Positions 26,342 through 38,791 are shown, counted from the first letter of the stretch. The stretch is DNA of 64,000 nucleotides from Geosiphon pyriformis (GCA_016748015.1 JAAOMT010000429.1:1-64000); one strand, 5' to 3'. Made by a program: numbers and translations. Notes: generated from the letters alone by a model not told the origin.

Positions 26342-27309
26342 TGTTACCAAAAGTTTTTGGTCTTTTTTCTTAATTGTTGTAATATCAGTTTACTGTTAAT
26401 TCATGATTATTAGAAATAAGTAAATTTCTAATAACTAAATTTATCTTTAAATTATTTCTTATAATTTAAACTGCTGAATTTATAAGTAGAATGACCAATT
26501 CCATACCAGTTACTTTGTAGTAAAAGTTAATTTTTTTCCAGAAATTACTAGTCTAGAAGCTTACTAAAAATATGCAATTATTTTGCTGTAAAAGTTAACT
26601 TTTTTATAGAAATCTTGTCTGTAGACTACCCTAATAATTATAATAAAAAATAAAAATAAAAATAAAAAAAAAGTAAAAGAAATAAAATTTAATTTAAGGG
26701 AATTATTTTTGGTTTAGGCTTAAAAAAACTAATAGTTTACTGAAATTAGTAGCTAATTAATTTCAAAATATTAGTTGAATTTCAAAAAATTTTAAGTGTA
26801 AATAATTTAAGAAATTTGGACTTTCAAAGTATTTAATTTTTATTCATTTTTTTTGTAAAGATATATAAAAGTCAATTAATTTTAATTAAGATAATTCTTA
26901 GTAAGATATATTTTTTTGAAGAGAAAAGCTTTTTTTTATACAACTTGTTATAATACTAGTTTGTAAACTTGAATTTTTTTTTGTTATAATTTTGATAAAC
27001 TAAAAATACATTTTGACAAACCACAAGTTATTTTATTAAGCTATTAACTATTTTAGTAAATTATTTATTATTTTTACAAATTTTTACAAATTTTGGCAAA
27101 TTTTTGAATGTTATATGATTTGATATATTGTGTAATTTAATCATCCTAATTTTTATTGTACAAATTGAATTATTAATTAAATAACAATCTTTGATAATTT
27201 TTGATTAAATAATAAGTAATAATTTGAATAATAATAATATATATTAATTAATAATAAGAATTATAAGATAATTTCATGTTAATTAATGCCTAAAATTTCA
27301 TTGATAACA
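26342..27309 (-). repeat. 3' LTR of the outer minus-strand gypsy element
   Basis: 968 bases from TGTTACCAAAAG to TTGATAACA. It aligns throughout with the right-hand copy and with the solo LTR at 37821-38787. Compared with the solo copy it has lost essentially all CpG, for example GGCGAATTTT reads as GGCAAATTTT. Next to it, on the internal side, a minus-strand GAGAAAGAAATTA can be the polypurine tract. Confidence 0.85.
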
Positions 27310-29289
27310 TAATTTCTTTCTCAAAACTAAGCTCTGTTGAAATCTAAACACTCTCTATAATATTAAGATAGTGATCCAAAATAATTGAAATAATTTGGTC
27401 TAAAAATTGTTAAAATTTTTATTTTGTAAGTTTGCTAATATATTAAATCTTTATTAATTAAAATATTGGATTTTGTAAGACGTTTTCACAAGTATTGAAT
27501 AAGTTATAGAGTCTAAGAGCTATTTTAAGTTTGCAATAAATGTTTGTTAATTCAGCTGTTGTCTTAAATTTATTGTAAATTTGTTTTTGTATTGTTTTAG
27601 AAATAAGATTGGTTGTTTTAAGATAAAAATATCTAAAAATAGAAGTATATTTATGGTTTTGTTTACTACTCTATAGTTAAAACTTTTGTTGAATTATAAT
27701 ATTTGGTAAAATATCAATAGAGACAAATAAAAATTTTTTTTTTAAAGCTTGTTTCAAAAGTTCTGACAATTAAATTCCAAAAAACTTCTTATGTTTCTTC
27801 TATAAAAATAATAATTCTGAGAATTATTTACTACTGGCATTGTAGTTTTTTTTTGGATGTAATTAATTTGACTTTTATTAATTTATAAATAAATTAAGAA
27901 GTGTTTTTAACACTATCATTAATTTTTGAGACATTTGTTGAATTTTTCAAAAAATAATCATAATAAAAATAATTAAATTAAGATTAAAATTTGAAAAAAA
28001 TTTGAAAAATAAAGAAATATTTTGAATATAAAGTTTTTATATTTTTTTGGTTTTGGGTTTTTCTTGTAATTATTTACTATTTTTGTTTTTATATTTGTGT
28101 ATTATTAAAAGAATATTATAATAATAATAAATTAAATGTTCAGATTTGATTGTTGTTTTATTATAACTATTGGTTTTAAATATCAAGAAATATTTTTGGA
28201 ATTAATTAAAAAGGAATGTATACTAATTTGTGAAATTAATAATTCAAAATTGTTTCTGAAATAATAATGTTTTAATTGATTTCTATGTACAACTTTGACT
28301 AAAATTTTGTTATTAAGTCTTAATTTGTATAATCTATTGCTTAAGATTTTGTAAATATAAAATAGTCTATTCTATTTATGTTCTAATTTTCTATTTTATT
28401 GTTTTTCAGTCTTAGGTTTGTGTAAAAAAACTTTGTTTTTAATTTTAAATTTGTTAGTAACTGGTGGTAATTTGTTGTCATGCCATTTTTTTTGTTGGAC
28501 TTAAGAATATTTAATATGGGTAACTGCTATTTGTTTTTTTTTTCTAATGTACTAAAAAAAGTATAGACTCTTTGTAAAAGTTTTTCTTAGAAGTTTTTTT
28601 TATTGATTGGTTGTACTGAATATGTTTCCATAATAAAATTAATTGGTAATGTTGCTGTTTTTTTATAGATTAAATCAAATAATATGTATTTTGTGATATC
28701 TTGTTTTAGTAGTAATATTAATAAAATAAAGATATTCTATTCTTGTTTAAAATCAGTTAAGATTTTGATTAATAATTTACACAATATTTAATTAAACTGT
28801 TCTATTAATCCATTTATTTAGGAGTAATAAAGTAATAATAAGAGTTTTTTAATATTAAATTGTTTACAAAATTCTTGTATTAAGTTGTTTACAAAGTGTG
28901 TTTTTTGATTTAATAAGAGTTCAATTAAACATTTATGTCTACAAATAATATTTTCATAAATAAAATTTACTACTAATTTTGTATCTGCTTGTTAAATGGC
29001 TTTGGCTTTAAATCATTTGATGAGATAATTTATTGTAATTATGATATAATGATTTTTTTAAGTAATAATAGGTAGTAATTCAATTAAATTAATTTCTACT
29101 TTATTAAAAGATTGTTTAACTTTGATTGAGTTTAAAAATTTAGTAAGGTGAGTTTTTTCTCTTTTTTGACAATTATTATATGATTTTACATATTGTTAAA
29201 TGTTTTTTTACATATGAAACCAAAAATAATGTTTTAAAGTTTTCTAAATTGTATATTTTTTCTTAAATATACTAATAATAAATTTGTAT
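27310..29289 (-). pseudogene. Integrase and C-terminal region of the outer gypsy element
   Basis: On the minus strand the integrase reads in fragments: HYFWFHM and KSYNNCQKREKTHLTKF near 29230-29130 (zinc-binding end), IELLPIIT and YIITIINYLIK near 29100-29030 (catalytic core start), and a YKKTATLPIEIN-like block near 28680-28620, equivalent to YDRTATLPVEIE in the element at the right edge of the window. The rest to 27310 is the decayed C-terminal tail and polypurine tract. Stops replace glutamines and tryptophans. Confidence 0.75.
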
Positions 29290-29293
29290 ATAT

Positions 29294-30111
29294 TGTTACT
29301 TATAAAAATTAGGAATTATAATAATAGATAAAATAGCCAATCAGAAATAAACATAGTAAAAAAAAATTTTAAGATTCCAGAATTTCAGAATTTCAGAATT
29401 TCTGTCAAAAAAATTAAAGGATTTTAAAAAATCTTGTATAATACAAATTATGTATATATAACAAGAGTATTAGAAACAGAAAAGTATTTATCCGACTTAG
29501 ATAAAACAGTAATTAGTAATAACTATTTATTTTTATATTTTTTTCAAAAGATAGTTTTTATGACTTAAAGCAAAATCATGTTAATATCAATAAAATATTT
29601 TATTATTATCCAATTTATGTTATTATTACTTAATTAAAAATATTAAATCACTTTTCTGTTATTAACAATTTATGTTAATAAACTCTAATACTTAACTATA
29701 TTAAACCAATAGCTCTTAATCACAGCTATTGATAAAATACTAATTTCTTATTTTTTTTTCTTATTTTTTTAATTTTTCTTTTGTTTTATTTCTTTGTTGT
29801 TTACTAATTGATTAAAAAAATTAAGTACTGAGTATTTGACATCAAAAATAGCCTAATAAAATACTTAGAAACAAGGATAGAAATTTAAAAATAGCTTACC
29901 AAAAAGGCATGACTACCAAAATAAACTGGCCACTATGCTAAAAAAAAATTCACAGAAAAAACCATCAATTGAATTTCTGTTCATTATATAAAAAATTCAA
30001 CTAAAACCTTTAGATTTCAAAATTTTCAGAAATTACAGACATTTTTAATTATTAAATATTAAGTTATGGGTTTGTTATTTGTTTTAACATTTCAAATAAT
30101 TACCTATAATA
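29294..30111 (+). repeat. 5' LTR of the plus-strand gypsy element
   Basis: 818 bases from TGTTACTTAT to CCTATAATA. A promoter-like AATTATGTATATATA lies near 29448. The TTTGGTACTCCTTATGAAA that follows is the equivalent of TTTGGTGCTCCTTATGAGG in sister elements and contains a TGG start expected of a tRNA primer-binding site. The LTR pairs with 43207-43978, which shares the GCAGAAAAGTATTTATTTAA-type block absent from the other LTRs of the nest. Confidence 0.85.
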
Positions 30112-30175
30112 TTTGGTACTCCTTATGAAATATAATCTAACAGAAAATTAGCACTAATATCAATTATCCAGAAAA

Positions 30176-32990
30176 ATAGCAGATCAAAAAATCATAGGAG
30201 AAAATCATTTAAGATTTGTAAAATCCTTATTTCAACATTATTAAACTTATCTTGGATTAACAAATAACTATTGGCCAATAGAATCAGCTTTTAACTTCTA
30301 TGTTAATAAAAAAATTAAATTCTATTTAAAAAACCAAGAAGATCTAAAAGTCACTCTTAAGAATTTCTATAGTAAACTATTTTAAAATACTATCCTTCTA
30401 TCAAACTATTTGTTTGTATTACTAATTACAGAAATAAACAAAAAAATTGAAAAATACACACAATAAAGATTTTTTATTATCTTTGCAGACAAAAAAAAAT
30501 TACAAACTTTAACAGAAACACCAAAAAAAACACAATTGTTTACTTAGAAGAAACCAAGAGTTGTTTTACTCATTAACTTATCATATTATCACATATTTAA
30601 AAATACTATTCACATAATATCAGCAGTCATATTTACAGCAGTTGCAAAAACACTATTAGTAAGAATATTATTTTAAAATAATCAAGAAAAAGCCAAATTA
30701 TTAGGAACTTACAATAATTTTTTTGAAGAGTTTAAATTGTGATCAACAATATCATCAAAACTTTAATTACTGCCACTTTAACCAAATTTCGAATTGACCA
30801 GTTATTGAAAAGATACTGAATCAGAAAAAAAAAAAACAATAATTAAAGAAATAATAATTAAAATCCAATCTTAGATAACTCAGAAGTACAAACTTCAATT
30901 GTTCAAACTCTACAAAATTCAAACAATCTAAACACTATTCTTATTATTTAACAAAACTTACCTTTAATTATTGTAATTAATTTACCAATTGTACCAATTG
31001 CCACATAACAACAACAATCTTAACAACAATTGCAACAACAACAAATTGCATCAATGGCATATATACCAATTGTCAAACTTAAAAAATTCATTAAAAAAGA
31101 AAACAATACCTAAATATAAGTAAATCATGTGACAAAAACCATTACAACCAATAGATAAAATAATGTTAGAGTTTTTCAAGCAATTCTGTACTTTTTCTAA
31201 AACACTGCCAATTTGTGATATCAGAATTTTGTAAACAAATCCCAAGATTTTGACACATTTAAAACCATATTTTTGTAGTATTTTAACAGTAATAACAGTA
31301 TTTATTGTTTATTAACTAGTTTTTTTATAATTAAACAAGATAATACTAAAACAGTTACTATGTACTTGAAATGTTTTCATAGAAATCTGTGCCAAATTCA
31401 AGCAATCAATGCTGACTACTTTATAATACTCCAGATTTTAAATTAATTTATCTATAGATAATGCAGCAACTTGTTACAACAAATATGTCTAATATACCCA
31501 AATACTCTTCAAGACATAGTAACATATGTCAAAAATTTTAAATTAATAGAACTTGAAGCCAACTATGCCCAAGCCATAAATTTAATAATGAACAGATTAT
31601 CTGAATTAGATTTTAAGCTGAAACAATTTAATAACTTCATTAATCAAAAATTAGAAAAATATTTAGCTAACAATCAAACAATCTATTAGCCTTATTAATG
31701 TTATAACAATTAAGAAAACTCCAATTGCTTCCAAAATTTATTACATCTATTATTATTATTATTATTAACCAATCAATTATAACAACAAAAAACACATAAT
31801 TATTATTATTATGATAAATAAAACTATCTAAAAGCAGATTGCTGCTTCAGATTTAATAATTAATGATCAAAAAATAAATAACAAAATCCTAATTGCAAGT
31901 TTTAAATTCAGAACTATGCCAACAATTTGTTATTGAAATTATACTAATATTAGTTATAATCACATTACTCCCAAATAACATAACAACCAATATATTTATT
32001 TTTAGTATATTAGACTTTAATACTGATAATATATTAGCTATAATTATAAATTATTTATTAACCACAACAAATTCAAGCACTGTTACAAAATACTATGCCA
32101 ATACTAACTAAAAACCAAAGGCTAAAAATTACACACATTCAACAAGATTGACAATTGACAATAATTATGCATTAACCAATTTTCAGTTCCTTAAACTAGT
32201 TATTAGGATTATGCCAGTGGAGTTTGAAAAGTAAGTACACCCAAAATTCGAATTTTCAGAACTATTTAAGTTTTTTAGTTACCTCAGAAAACAATCTATT
32301 TAACAACTTGGAAACCAACTCAATACCATTTACCAACAATATTTCACTAGCAACAGTTACTAAAAACAAGTTATTTGCAGCTATTTTTTTTTGAATTAGA
32401 AGAATCAGCAATAATACCTCTATTTAGTAGAACCACTTTTAATACCAAACCAATTATCACAATATATATGGATGTTAAAGTTAATGGCCAATCTATTAAA
32501 TTAATTCTTAATAATAAGTTAGCAAACAGCATTATTACATAACAACTTATGAACTAATTAAGTTGTCAATTTAATTATGTTGCCAGCACCAAATAATCAC
32601 AATTAATAAAGTGACTAAGACTTCTATTGACAAAATTGATGATTTTCTTTTTAAAGTTAATGGCATTCTTATACCAATCAAGATTCTAATCATAAAAATT
32701 ACACAATATCAAGCTCTTATTAGTAATAACTGGCTGTCCAAGACCAATACTATACTTGATTAAACCATACAAGAGCTATAATTTAGTTAAAATAATTAAT
32801 ACATTTGAGTACCAGCTATCTGCAGCCACTTTAAAACAAATACCATCACCCAATCACCACTACTCAAGTTCAAAAAAAAAATAAAAAAACTTATCTAAAA
32901 AACCTATCAAGTTTTGTGAGTTAAAAATAATCACAATGAACTATTACTAATACTCTCTTAAAATAACAAAAAAAAAGAAAAAAAAAGACA
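30176..32990 (+). pseudogene. gag and protease of the plus-strand gypsy element
   Basis: The gag start codon is ATA (30176) where the sister element at 40598 has ATG. Gag blocks: NHLRFVKSLFQHY, LTNNYWPIESAFNFYVNKK, then Q/N-rich linker near 31000, and a coiled-coil-like block at 31560-31690 (INLIMNRLSELDFKLKQFNN). Protease lies near 32460-32800: VKVNGQSIKLILNNKLANSI, where the active-site DSG of retroviral-type aspartic proteases now reads NNK, so the enzyme is dead. The following LLVITGCPRPILYLI-like segment is the end of the protease domain. Numerous stops. Confidence 0.78.
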
Positions 32991-33037
32991 AATCACAAAT
33001 CATTACCTCTATAAAAGAAATAAATAATGGTTAGCAC

Positions 33038-33952
33038 TGTTACAAGTAATTATTTGGGATTTCAAGTCAAATAACAAACTCATAATCTGGTGCTCAGTAT
33101 CAATTCTGATGGCTGATAGTAGTGATATTGGTACATTGTCTTTATCTGAAGGTTTTGATTGAGAGTCTTTTGTATAATAGACAGAAATTCAATAATAAAG
33201 TAGTTGGTTGGTAAGTGGTGTTCTCAATTTCTGTCTTCAGCTTGGTGGCTAGTTTATTCTGGCAGTTGTGTCCTTCTGGTAAGCTATCTATTAATATATA
33301 TATACTTTTACTCTTATTTCTGGGTCTTTTACCAGGCTATCTGTAACATCAATTACTTAGTGCTTTTAATCTTTAATCAGTTAGTATACAACAATAAAAT
33401 TAAGAAAAGAAAAATAAAAGAAAATAAAGAAATAAGCCAAGGCAATTTACAAATTAAAATCTGTCAATAGCCGTGATCAAGAGCTATTGTTCTAGTGTGA
33501 TTAAGTATCAATTACTATCAACATGAAGTATTGATAGTAGAAAGTGAGTTGAAATAGTGAATAATTATTTATTAATATTTGTGAATAGAAAGTTGCTTAG
33601 ATGAAATCTAAACTGAAAGGTCTCTAATGGAAGAATTTTGCTTTTTTCTACTTCTAATGCTACTGCTATATATACATAATTGATGTTCTACGAGATTGCT
33701 CATATTTCCAAGTAATGTGCTATGATTTTTTGAGCAATGTTCACATTGCTAAGCAATGTGCCCTAATTTTCTAACATTGCTCCACATTGCTGAGCAATAT
33801 GCCATGTTTTCTGTTATTGTTCTACATTGCTAAGCAATGTGCCATAATTTCTGTTATTGCTTTACATTGCTAAGCAATGTGCTCATGTGCTACATACTAT
33901 TTGCTTATTGGTCTACTATTTCCCTATATCTGTTTTCTTTTTATGAGTAATA
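33038..33952 (-). mobile_element. Solo LTR with palindromic repeats (minus strand)
   Basis: 915 bases from TGTTACAAGTAATTATTTGG to TTATGAGTAATA, the reverse of the plus-oriented LTRs. Perfect 4-bp duplication GCAC at 33034-33037 and 33953-33956. No internal coding remains, so it arose by LTR-LTR recombination. It interrupts the gypsy coding region between protease and the cysteine-rich segment. Its repeat block (33743-33883) differs completely from that of its relatives. Confidence 0.88.
33743..33883. repeat. Four 40-bp repeats with a 17-bp palindrome
   Basis: ACATTGCTAAGCAATGT-type palindromes start at 33743, 33784, 33824 and 33864, a period of 40-41 bases, separated by GCC-ATAATTTCTGTTATTG-like spacers. 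One unit carries AGCAATAT instead of AGCAATGT. Weaker relatives (CATATTTCCAAGTAATGTG) lie just before. They occupy the upstream (U3) part of the solo LTR. Confidence 0.85.
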
Positions 33953-33956
33953 GCAC

Positions 33957-35430
33957 ATATCCTACTTATTAGAACAAAAAAAAACTACTTTATATTCTTC
34001 TTAAATGTATTGATTTTAAAAAAAAAATTTCCTTTATGAAAACTTAAATATTATCTGAAGAAAACTACTGGATACATACTCACTACTATTGCAAATCATG
34101 TTACAAAAAATATTTTGGTTACTTAAAATAACAAAAAAAATAAAACAACAAATTATGTCTTACTTGTGGAAAAATTTTATTCAATAAAAGAATATGAAAC
34201 AACATTTCTGGTTATAAAGAAATATGTGATGTCTTGTGTCAACACATAATTTTTATAAGCAACTGAGTGAACCAAAAAATGTCTTTTAATATTACATAAA
34301 ACTGTAATACTTTTATGCTTAGATAGTTACCCATATGACAAAGACAAAATCTAGTAAATGACAAATGTCAAAGTCGAAAGTGCTTCATTCAAAAAAATAC
34401 TTGTGATCAAAAACAACTCATTAGAATCTATTGAAACCATTTTTATTCTTAATTCAGATATTTTTATTGATATTATAAGCAATTCAGAGCAATTTCATAA
34501 ACATTATTAAGATTTAGCACTTATTAGAGAAAAGTAAGAACAGTATTTCAAACAATTAAACATAAGACTCTGTAAATATTGTTTAATTCTCAGTGACTTT
34601 AAATATTGTAATACTTGTGACCTTATCTACAATTTATCACTATGTGTAATTTATTTTATTTTTAAAAAGAAAAAACCAATTAGCAAATGTGCATCAAAAT
34701 TGGAATTGAAATTCAATTGCAATTCAAACTTCAATGATAATAACAATTATAATTTTAACTCTATTCATTATAACAACAATTCAAACTTTGACAAAAATTT
34801 TAAATAATATATTATGCTTCCAAATTTCTCAAAGAAACAGAAACTTAAATGGTTTGTAATAATAATAAAAGTATTATATTAAAATATATACATAATATTA
34901 ATGTAAAATTTGATCTTAGATATTCAAAAAAAACTGCCATCTAATTAAAACTTTATTTGTATACTAGTATAGATCTAAAAATAGCATTGAAAATTTTAAA
35001 AATAACAATAGTTCAATTAACTTCTAGATTTAGTTTAATGAAAAAAGAATTAATATTAAAGAAAGAATAATTGACACAAAATATGTAAAAAATATTATTG
35101 TAATGCTACAAAATATCTCAGAAAAAAAATATACTATTAATTTTTTTTGTGTAAATTTATTTATTTAAGCAAAAATATTATTAGTAATATATTTTTAAAC
35201 AATACATGTATTTAATATTTAATAACATGTTATAATATATTAAACAATAATTTTTGTAATTTATTTTGAACTAAATAAAAAGATAACATAAGCAATATTC
35301 TTGCTTTTGATTAAAATAGCTTAGTTAGTATTAGTAAAAACAAGAAAAGAGTTAAGAATTACAGCAAAAGAAATAAAAAAATTTGAATCTATGGATAGAA
35401 TAAAGATACCAGTCAATATAATAGAAAAAA
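33957..35430 (+). pseudogene. Cysteine-rich segment and dUTPase of the plus-strand gypsy element
   Basis: Cysteine pairs come first: CIDF near 34010 (consensus CIDC), YYCKSCYKKYFG near 34090, LCLTCGKILF near 34160, ICDVLCQHIIF near 34225 and LCKYCLI with FKYCNTCDLIYN near 34570-34640. An N/S/D-rich linker follows. The dUTPase begins near 34891 and shows the five trimeric-dUTPase motifs in degraded form: HNINVKFDLRYS (motif 1), VQLTSRFSLMKK (2), RIIDTKYVKNIIVMLQN (3), KIT-stop-AIFLLLIKI (4) and TAKEIKKFESMDR (5). About 120 AT-rich bases separate motifs 3 and 4. In families with this enzyme it removes dUTP. The role of the Cys-rich part is unknown. Confidence 0.75.
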
Positions 35431-35779
35431 AAATCATTAATAAAAAAAAAATTATTTCTACCAATCAATTTATTTTTATTCTACTATATAACTAGTATAT
35501 GTTAACTATAAAAAAGAAAATAAAGAATTAATTCCAAATTTTGAAATAAAAACCACCATTTATAAATCAGAAAAGATTGCTATTATCAATTTTTACATAT
35601 TAGTTAAAAACTATAAACACATCAAAATACTAATACATAATATAACTAGAAACTCCATAAAAATACCAAGTAGAACTATCATCAAATACTTAAGCATTGA
35701 AGTTAAAAATTAAGCATCTACCATCATTTCAGATTTTTTACAACTTTTTAAATATGTAGATATTATATTACAAACAATC

Positions 35780-37820
35780 TACAAACAAAAAGAGTGCTAT
35801 TTGTTACAACCAAAACAATTGGAACAAATAAACTTAAGAAATATAGACTTATTTTAACATATACAGCTCAAAATACTACTCAACAATTTTACTAACATCT
35901 TTGTTAGTAAAAATAAATTTGGCAAAACTGACATTATTTAATATCAAATCAAAACTGGAGATGTTATGCCAATTAAACAAAAAACATACAAAATGTCATT
36001 TACCAGCCATGAGATTATCTAACAAGAAATTAACCAAATATTAAACAACAAATTAATTCAATCATCAATGAATTTATGGTTGTTATTAGTAATACTTGTC
36101 CAGAAAAAAAATAGAAAGATTTACTTTTGTGTAAATTACCAAAACCTTAATAATATTACTTATAGAGATAATTATTCAATTTTACAGATCCAAAAGTTAT
36201 TTGATGCTTTTGAGAGAAAAAATGGTTCTCAATATTGAATTTAGATAGTGATTATTAACAAGTAACCATAAACTTAGTTGACAAAAAAAAGACAACTTTA
36301 TTACCAAAGAAAAAAATTTTGAATTTAACATTATGTTATTTAATTTAACCAATGTTCCAGTCACTTTTTAATAGCTTATAAAAATTATTTATATTAGAAT
36401 ATTATAAAAATCTGTAGTAGTCTACTTAGATAACACTAATATATTTTCAAAAACATTTGATGATTATTTTTATTATCTTTAACAAATATTTAAAAGATTA
36501 AAAAAAGCCAGATTAAAATTAAATGCAACCAAATGCTTCTTTGGCAAAATAAAACTCAAGTTTTTGAGACATGTTATGAGCAAAAATAGCATTGAAATAG
36601 ATTCAAACAAAATTGAAATAGTTAAAAACTTTTCAGTACCAACAAACTTGACAAAACTAAGAGCATTCTTGAAATTTACCAAATATTATTACTGCTTTAT
36701 CCAAAATTTTTTTAAACTAATGCAACCACTTTATCAGCTTTAAACAAAGAATGTTAAATATAAATGGACAAAAACCAAACAAAAAGCTTTTGATATCTTA
36801 AGAAAAAAGCTCATTCAAGCTTTAGTACTGATCTATCTAGATTATAACAAGTTATTTATCATTACTATTAATACATTTAGTCAAAAATTGGGAGCTGTAT
36901 TATCACAAAAAAGAGCAAATAGACGAAAATATTTAACAGCATATGTTAGCTGAAGTTTAAGTCTAGCTAAAAAAAATTATAGAACTTTAGCATTAAAACA
37001 TTTAGCTATCTATTAGGCTGTTATTAAATAGAAAAAATACTTAAGTTAAAAGTTTAATGTGTATACTAATTACAAAGAATTAACATCAATTCAGAAACAA
37101 AAATTTGGAGATGATTGTTATACAAAATAAAAATAAAACTATTATTATTTAATTATACTGTATATTATAAAAAGAAAAAAGAAAATAGAAATGCTAATAA
37201 TTTATTGTAAATAAGACAAATCTAAACCATTTTAACCCAAGAATATAACAAAATGAATACACAAAAATATCAACAACTCTAATATTATATTAATACTCAA
37301 TAATTTAAAGAGAAATTATCTCAAAAAAACAAAACAACATAAAATAACAATCAAAATATTTTATTATTTACCAAAATATATTATATTAAAAAAACAGAAA
37401 AAATTCAGATCAGTTACTCAGAGTAATTACAAAACCAAAGAAAGAAACAATACTGTTCAACATGCACTTAGATCCAACTACAAAACATTTTTATAAAGAA
37501 ACAATCATAAAAAGAACTAAAAAAAGATATTATTGGCCATTTAAATATCCAAATATCATCTAATATGTTCAAAATTGTAATGCTTATCAAAAAAAAAAAG
37601 AAATAAGACCCAATAAACTACTAAGACCAATTAAAGTGAAACAATTATTTGATTGAATTAGAATTAATTTAGTTAAACCATTAAATATTACCAGTAAAAA
37701 CAATCAATATATAATAGTAATTATAGACTATTTTATAAATAGCCAAAAGCAAAAGCAATTCAAAGAGCAGATGCAGAATTTGTAGCCAAATTTGTATACC
37801 AAGTTTTAATTTGTTAACAT
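35780..37820 (+). pseudogene. Reverse transcriptase, RNase H and integrase start (gypsy, plus strand)
   Basis: Reverse transcriptase: ILNNKLIQSSMNLWL, KIYFCVNYQNLNNITYRDNY near 36040-36180, FEFNIMLFNLTNVPVTF near 36320, and the active site VVVYLDNTNIFSKTF at 36414-36458 (YLDD with the second Asp to Asn). KLNATKCFFGKIKLKFL follows. RNase H near 36770-36960: TKQKAFDILRKKL, LGAVLSQK. Integrase begins near 37460 (MHLDPTTKHF, KKRYYWPF, zinc-binding block) and YIIVIIDYF near 37710 is the core start. It stops at 37820 where a solo LTR is inserted. Glutamine codons are often TAA, as in DY-stop-QVTINL. Confidence 0.83.
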
Positions 37821-38787
37821 TGTTACCAGTGGAATTTTAGCTATTAATTAGCATGAAATTATCTTCATAATTCTTATTATTAAGTAGCATATTATTATCA
37901 TTTCGATTATCACTTATTAATTAGCCAAATTATCAAATATCATTACTTAATCAATAACCCGATTTGTACTATAGAAATTAAGATGATCAAATTACACAAT
38001 ACCCTGAACCATTTAATATAGTCAAAATTCGCCGAAATTAATAGGAAAATCGCCGAAATAATCAATAATTCGTAGAAATAACTTGTAGTTTGCCGAAATG
38101 TATCTTTAGTTCACCCAAATTAAAGAAAAGAGAAAAATGCAATTTCAAAGACTAGTACTACAACAAATTGTATAAAAGAAGAGCTTCTCTCTTCAAGAAA
38201 AATATATCCTTCCCATATCTTACTATAGTAACTTACTTTAGATATCTTAATTGAAACAAATCACCTTTTACACATTTCAAATAAAAATTAAATATTCGAA
38301 AACCAAATCCTTAAATTATTACACTTGAAATTCCCTCAACACAACTAACGTTTTGAAATTGATTAGCTACCAATTTCAATAAACTGTTAGTGACTCCAGG
38401 CCTGGATAGAAAACGTTTCTCTTGCTAGAATTCTATTTCTTTTACATTTCTTTTGTTTTTCTTTTATTGTTATTACAATCATTAGGGTAGCCTACAGACG
38501 AGATTCCTGTAGAAGAGTTGACTTTCACAGCAAAGTAATTACACATTTTAGTGAGCTTCCAGACGAGCAATTTCTAGGAAAGAGTTGACGTTTACTACAA
38601 CATAACTACACAAAGTAACTGGCACGGAATTGGCCATTCCACTTATAAGCCCAGCAGTTCAAATTATAGGAGATAATTTGAAGATAAATTCAGTTATTGG
38701 AGGTTCAACTACTTCTAGAAAACGTGAATTCACAACAAACAAACATTTACAACATTTAAGAAAAGAGACCAAAAACCTCCGGTAACA
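37821..38787 (+). mobile_element. Young solo LTR with CpG intact
   Basis: 967 bases, TGTTACCAGTGG to CCTCCGGTAACA, with 7-base inverted ends TGTTACC/GGTAACA and a perfect duplication ACAT (37817-37820, 38788-38791). Integrase reading resumes after it. It is the same family as the LTRs at 26342 and 49443 but has kept CpG sites and a more mixed base composition, so it is much younger than its surroundings. GCTTCTCTCTTCAAG near 38180 and a TATAAAAG at about 38170 may be promoter parts. Confidence 0.9.
38030..38120 (+). repeat. Five CGCCGAAAT-type repeats at 20-21 bp spacing
   Basis: CGCCGAAAT (38030), CGCCGAAAT (38051), CGTAGAAAT (38071), TGCCGAAAT (38091) and CACCCAAAT (38112). They lie upstream of the TATAAAAG of the solo LTR, the position of U3 control elements. 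In the two old LTR copies the same stretch is blurred by CpG loss. Confidence 0.75.
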
Positions 38788-38791
38788 ACAT

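Noticed and set aside
33743-33883. CRISPR-like array (regular repeats with spacers)
   Set aside because: Repeats are palindromic 17-mers with similar, not unique, spacers inside a retroelement LTR of a eukaryote; no cas genes.
35155-35275. Small mobile insertion between dUTPase motifs 3 and 4
   Set aside because: About 120 extra AT-rich bases are present, but I could not define ends or a duplication, so I did not call it as an element.
35780-37130. TAA/TAG at glutamine positions suggests a ciliate-like genetic code
   Set aside because: The two host genes use CAA/CAG for glutamine and end in TAA. The stops occur only in repeats and together with other C-to-T/G-to-A changes, such as ATG to ATA and DD to DN.
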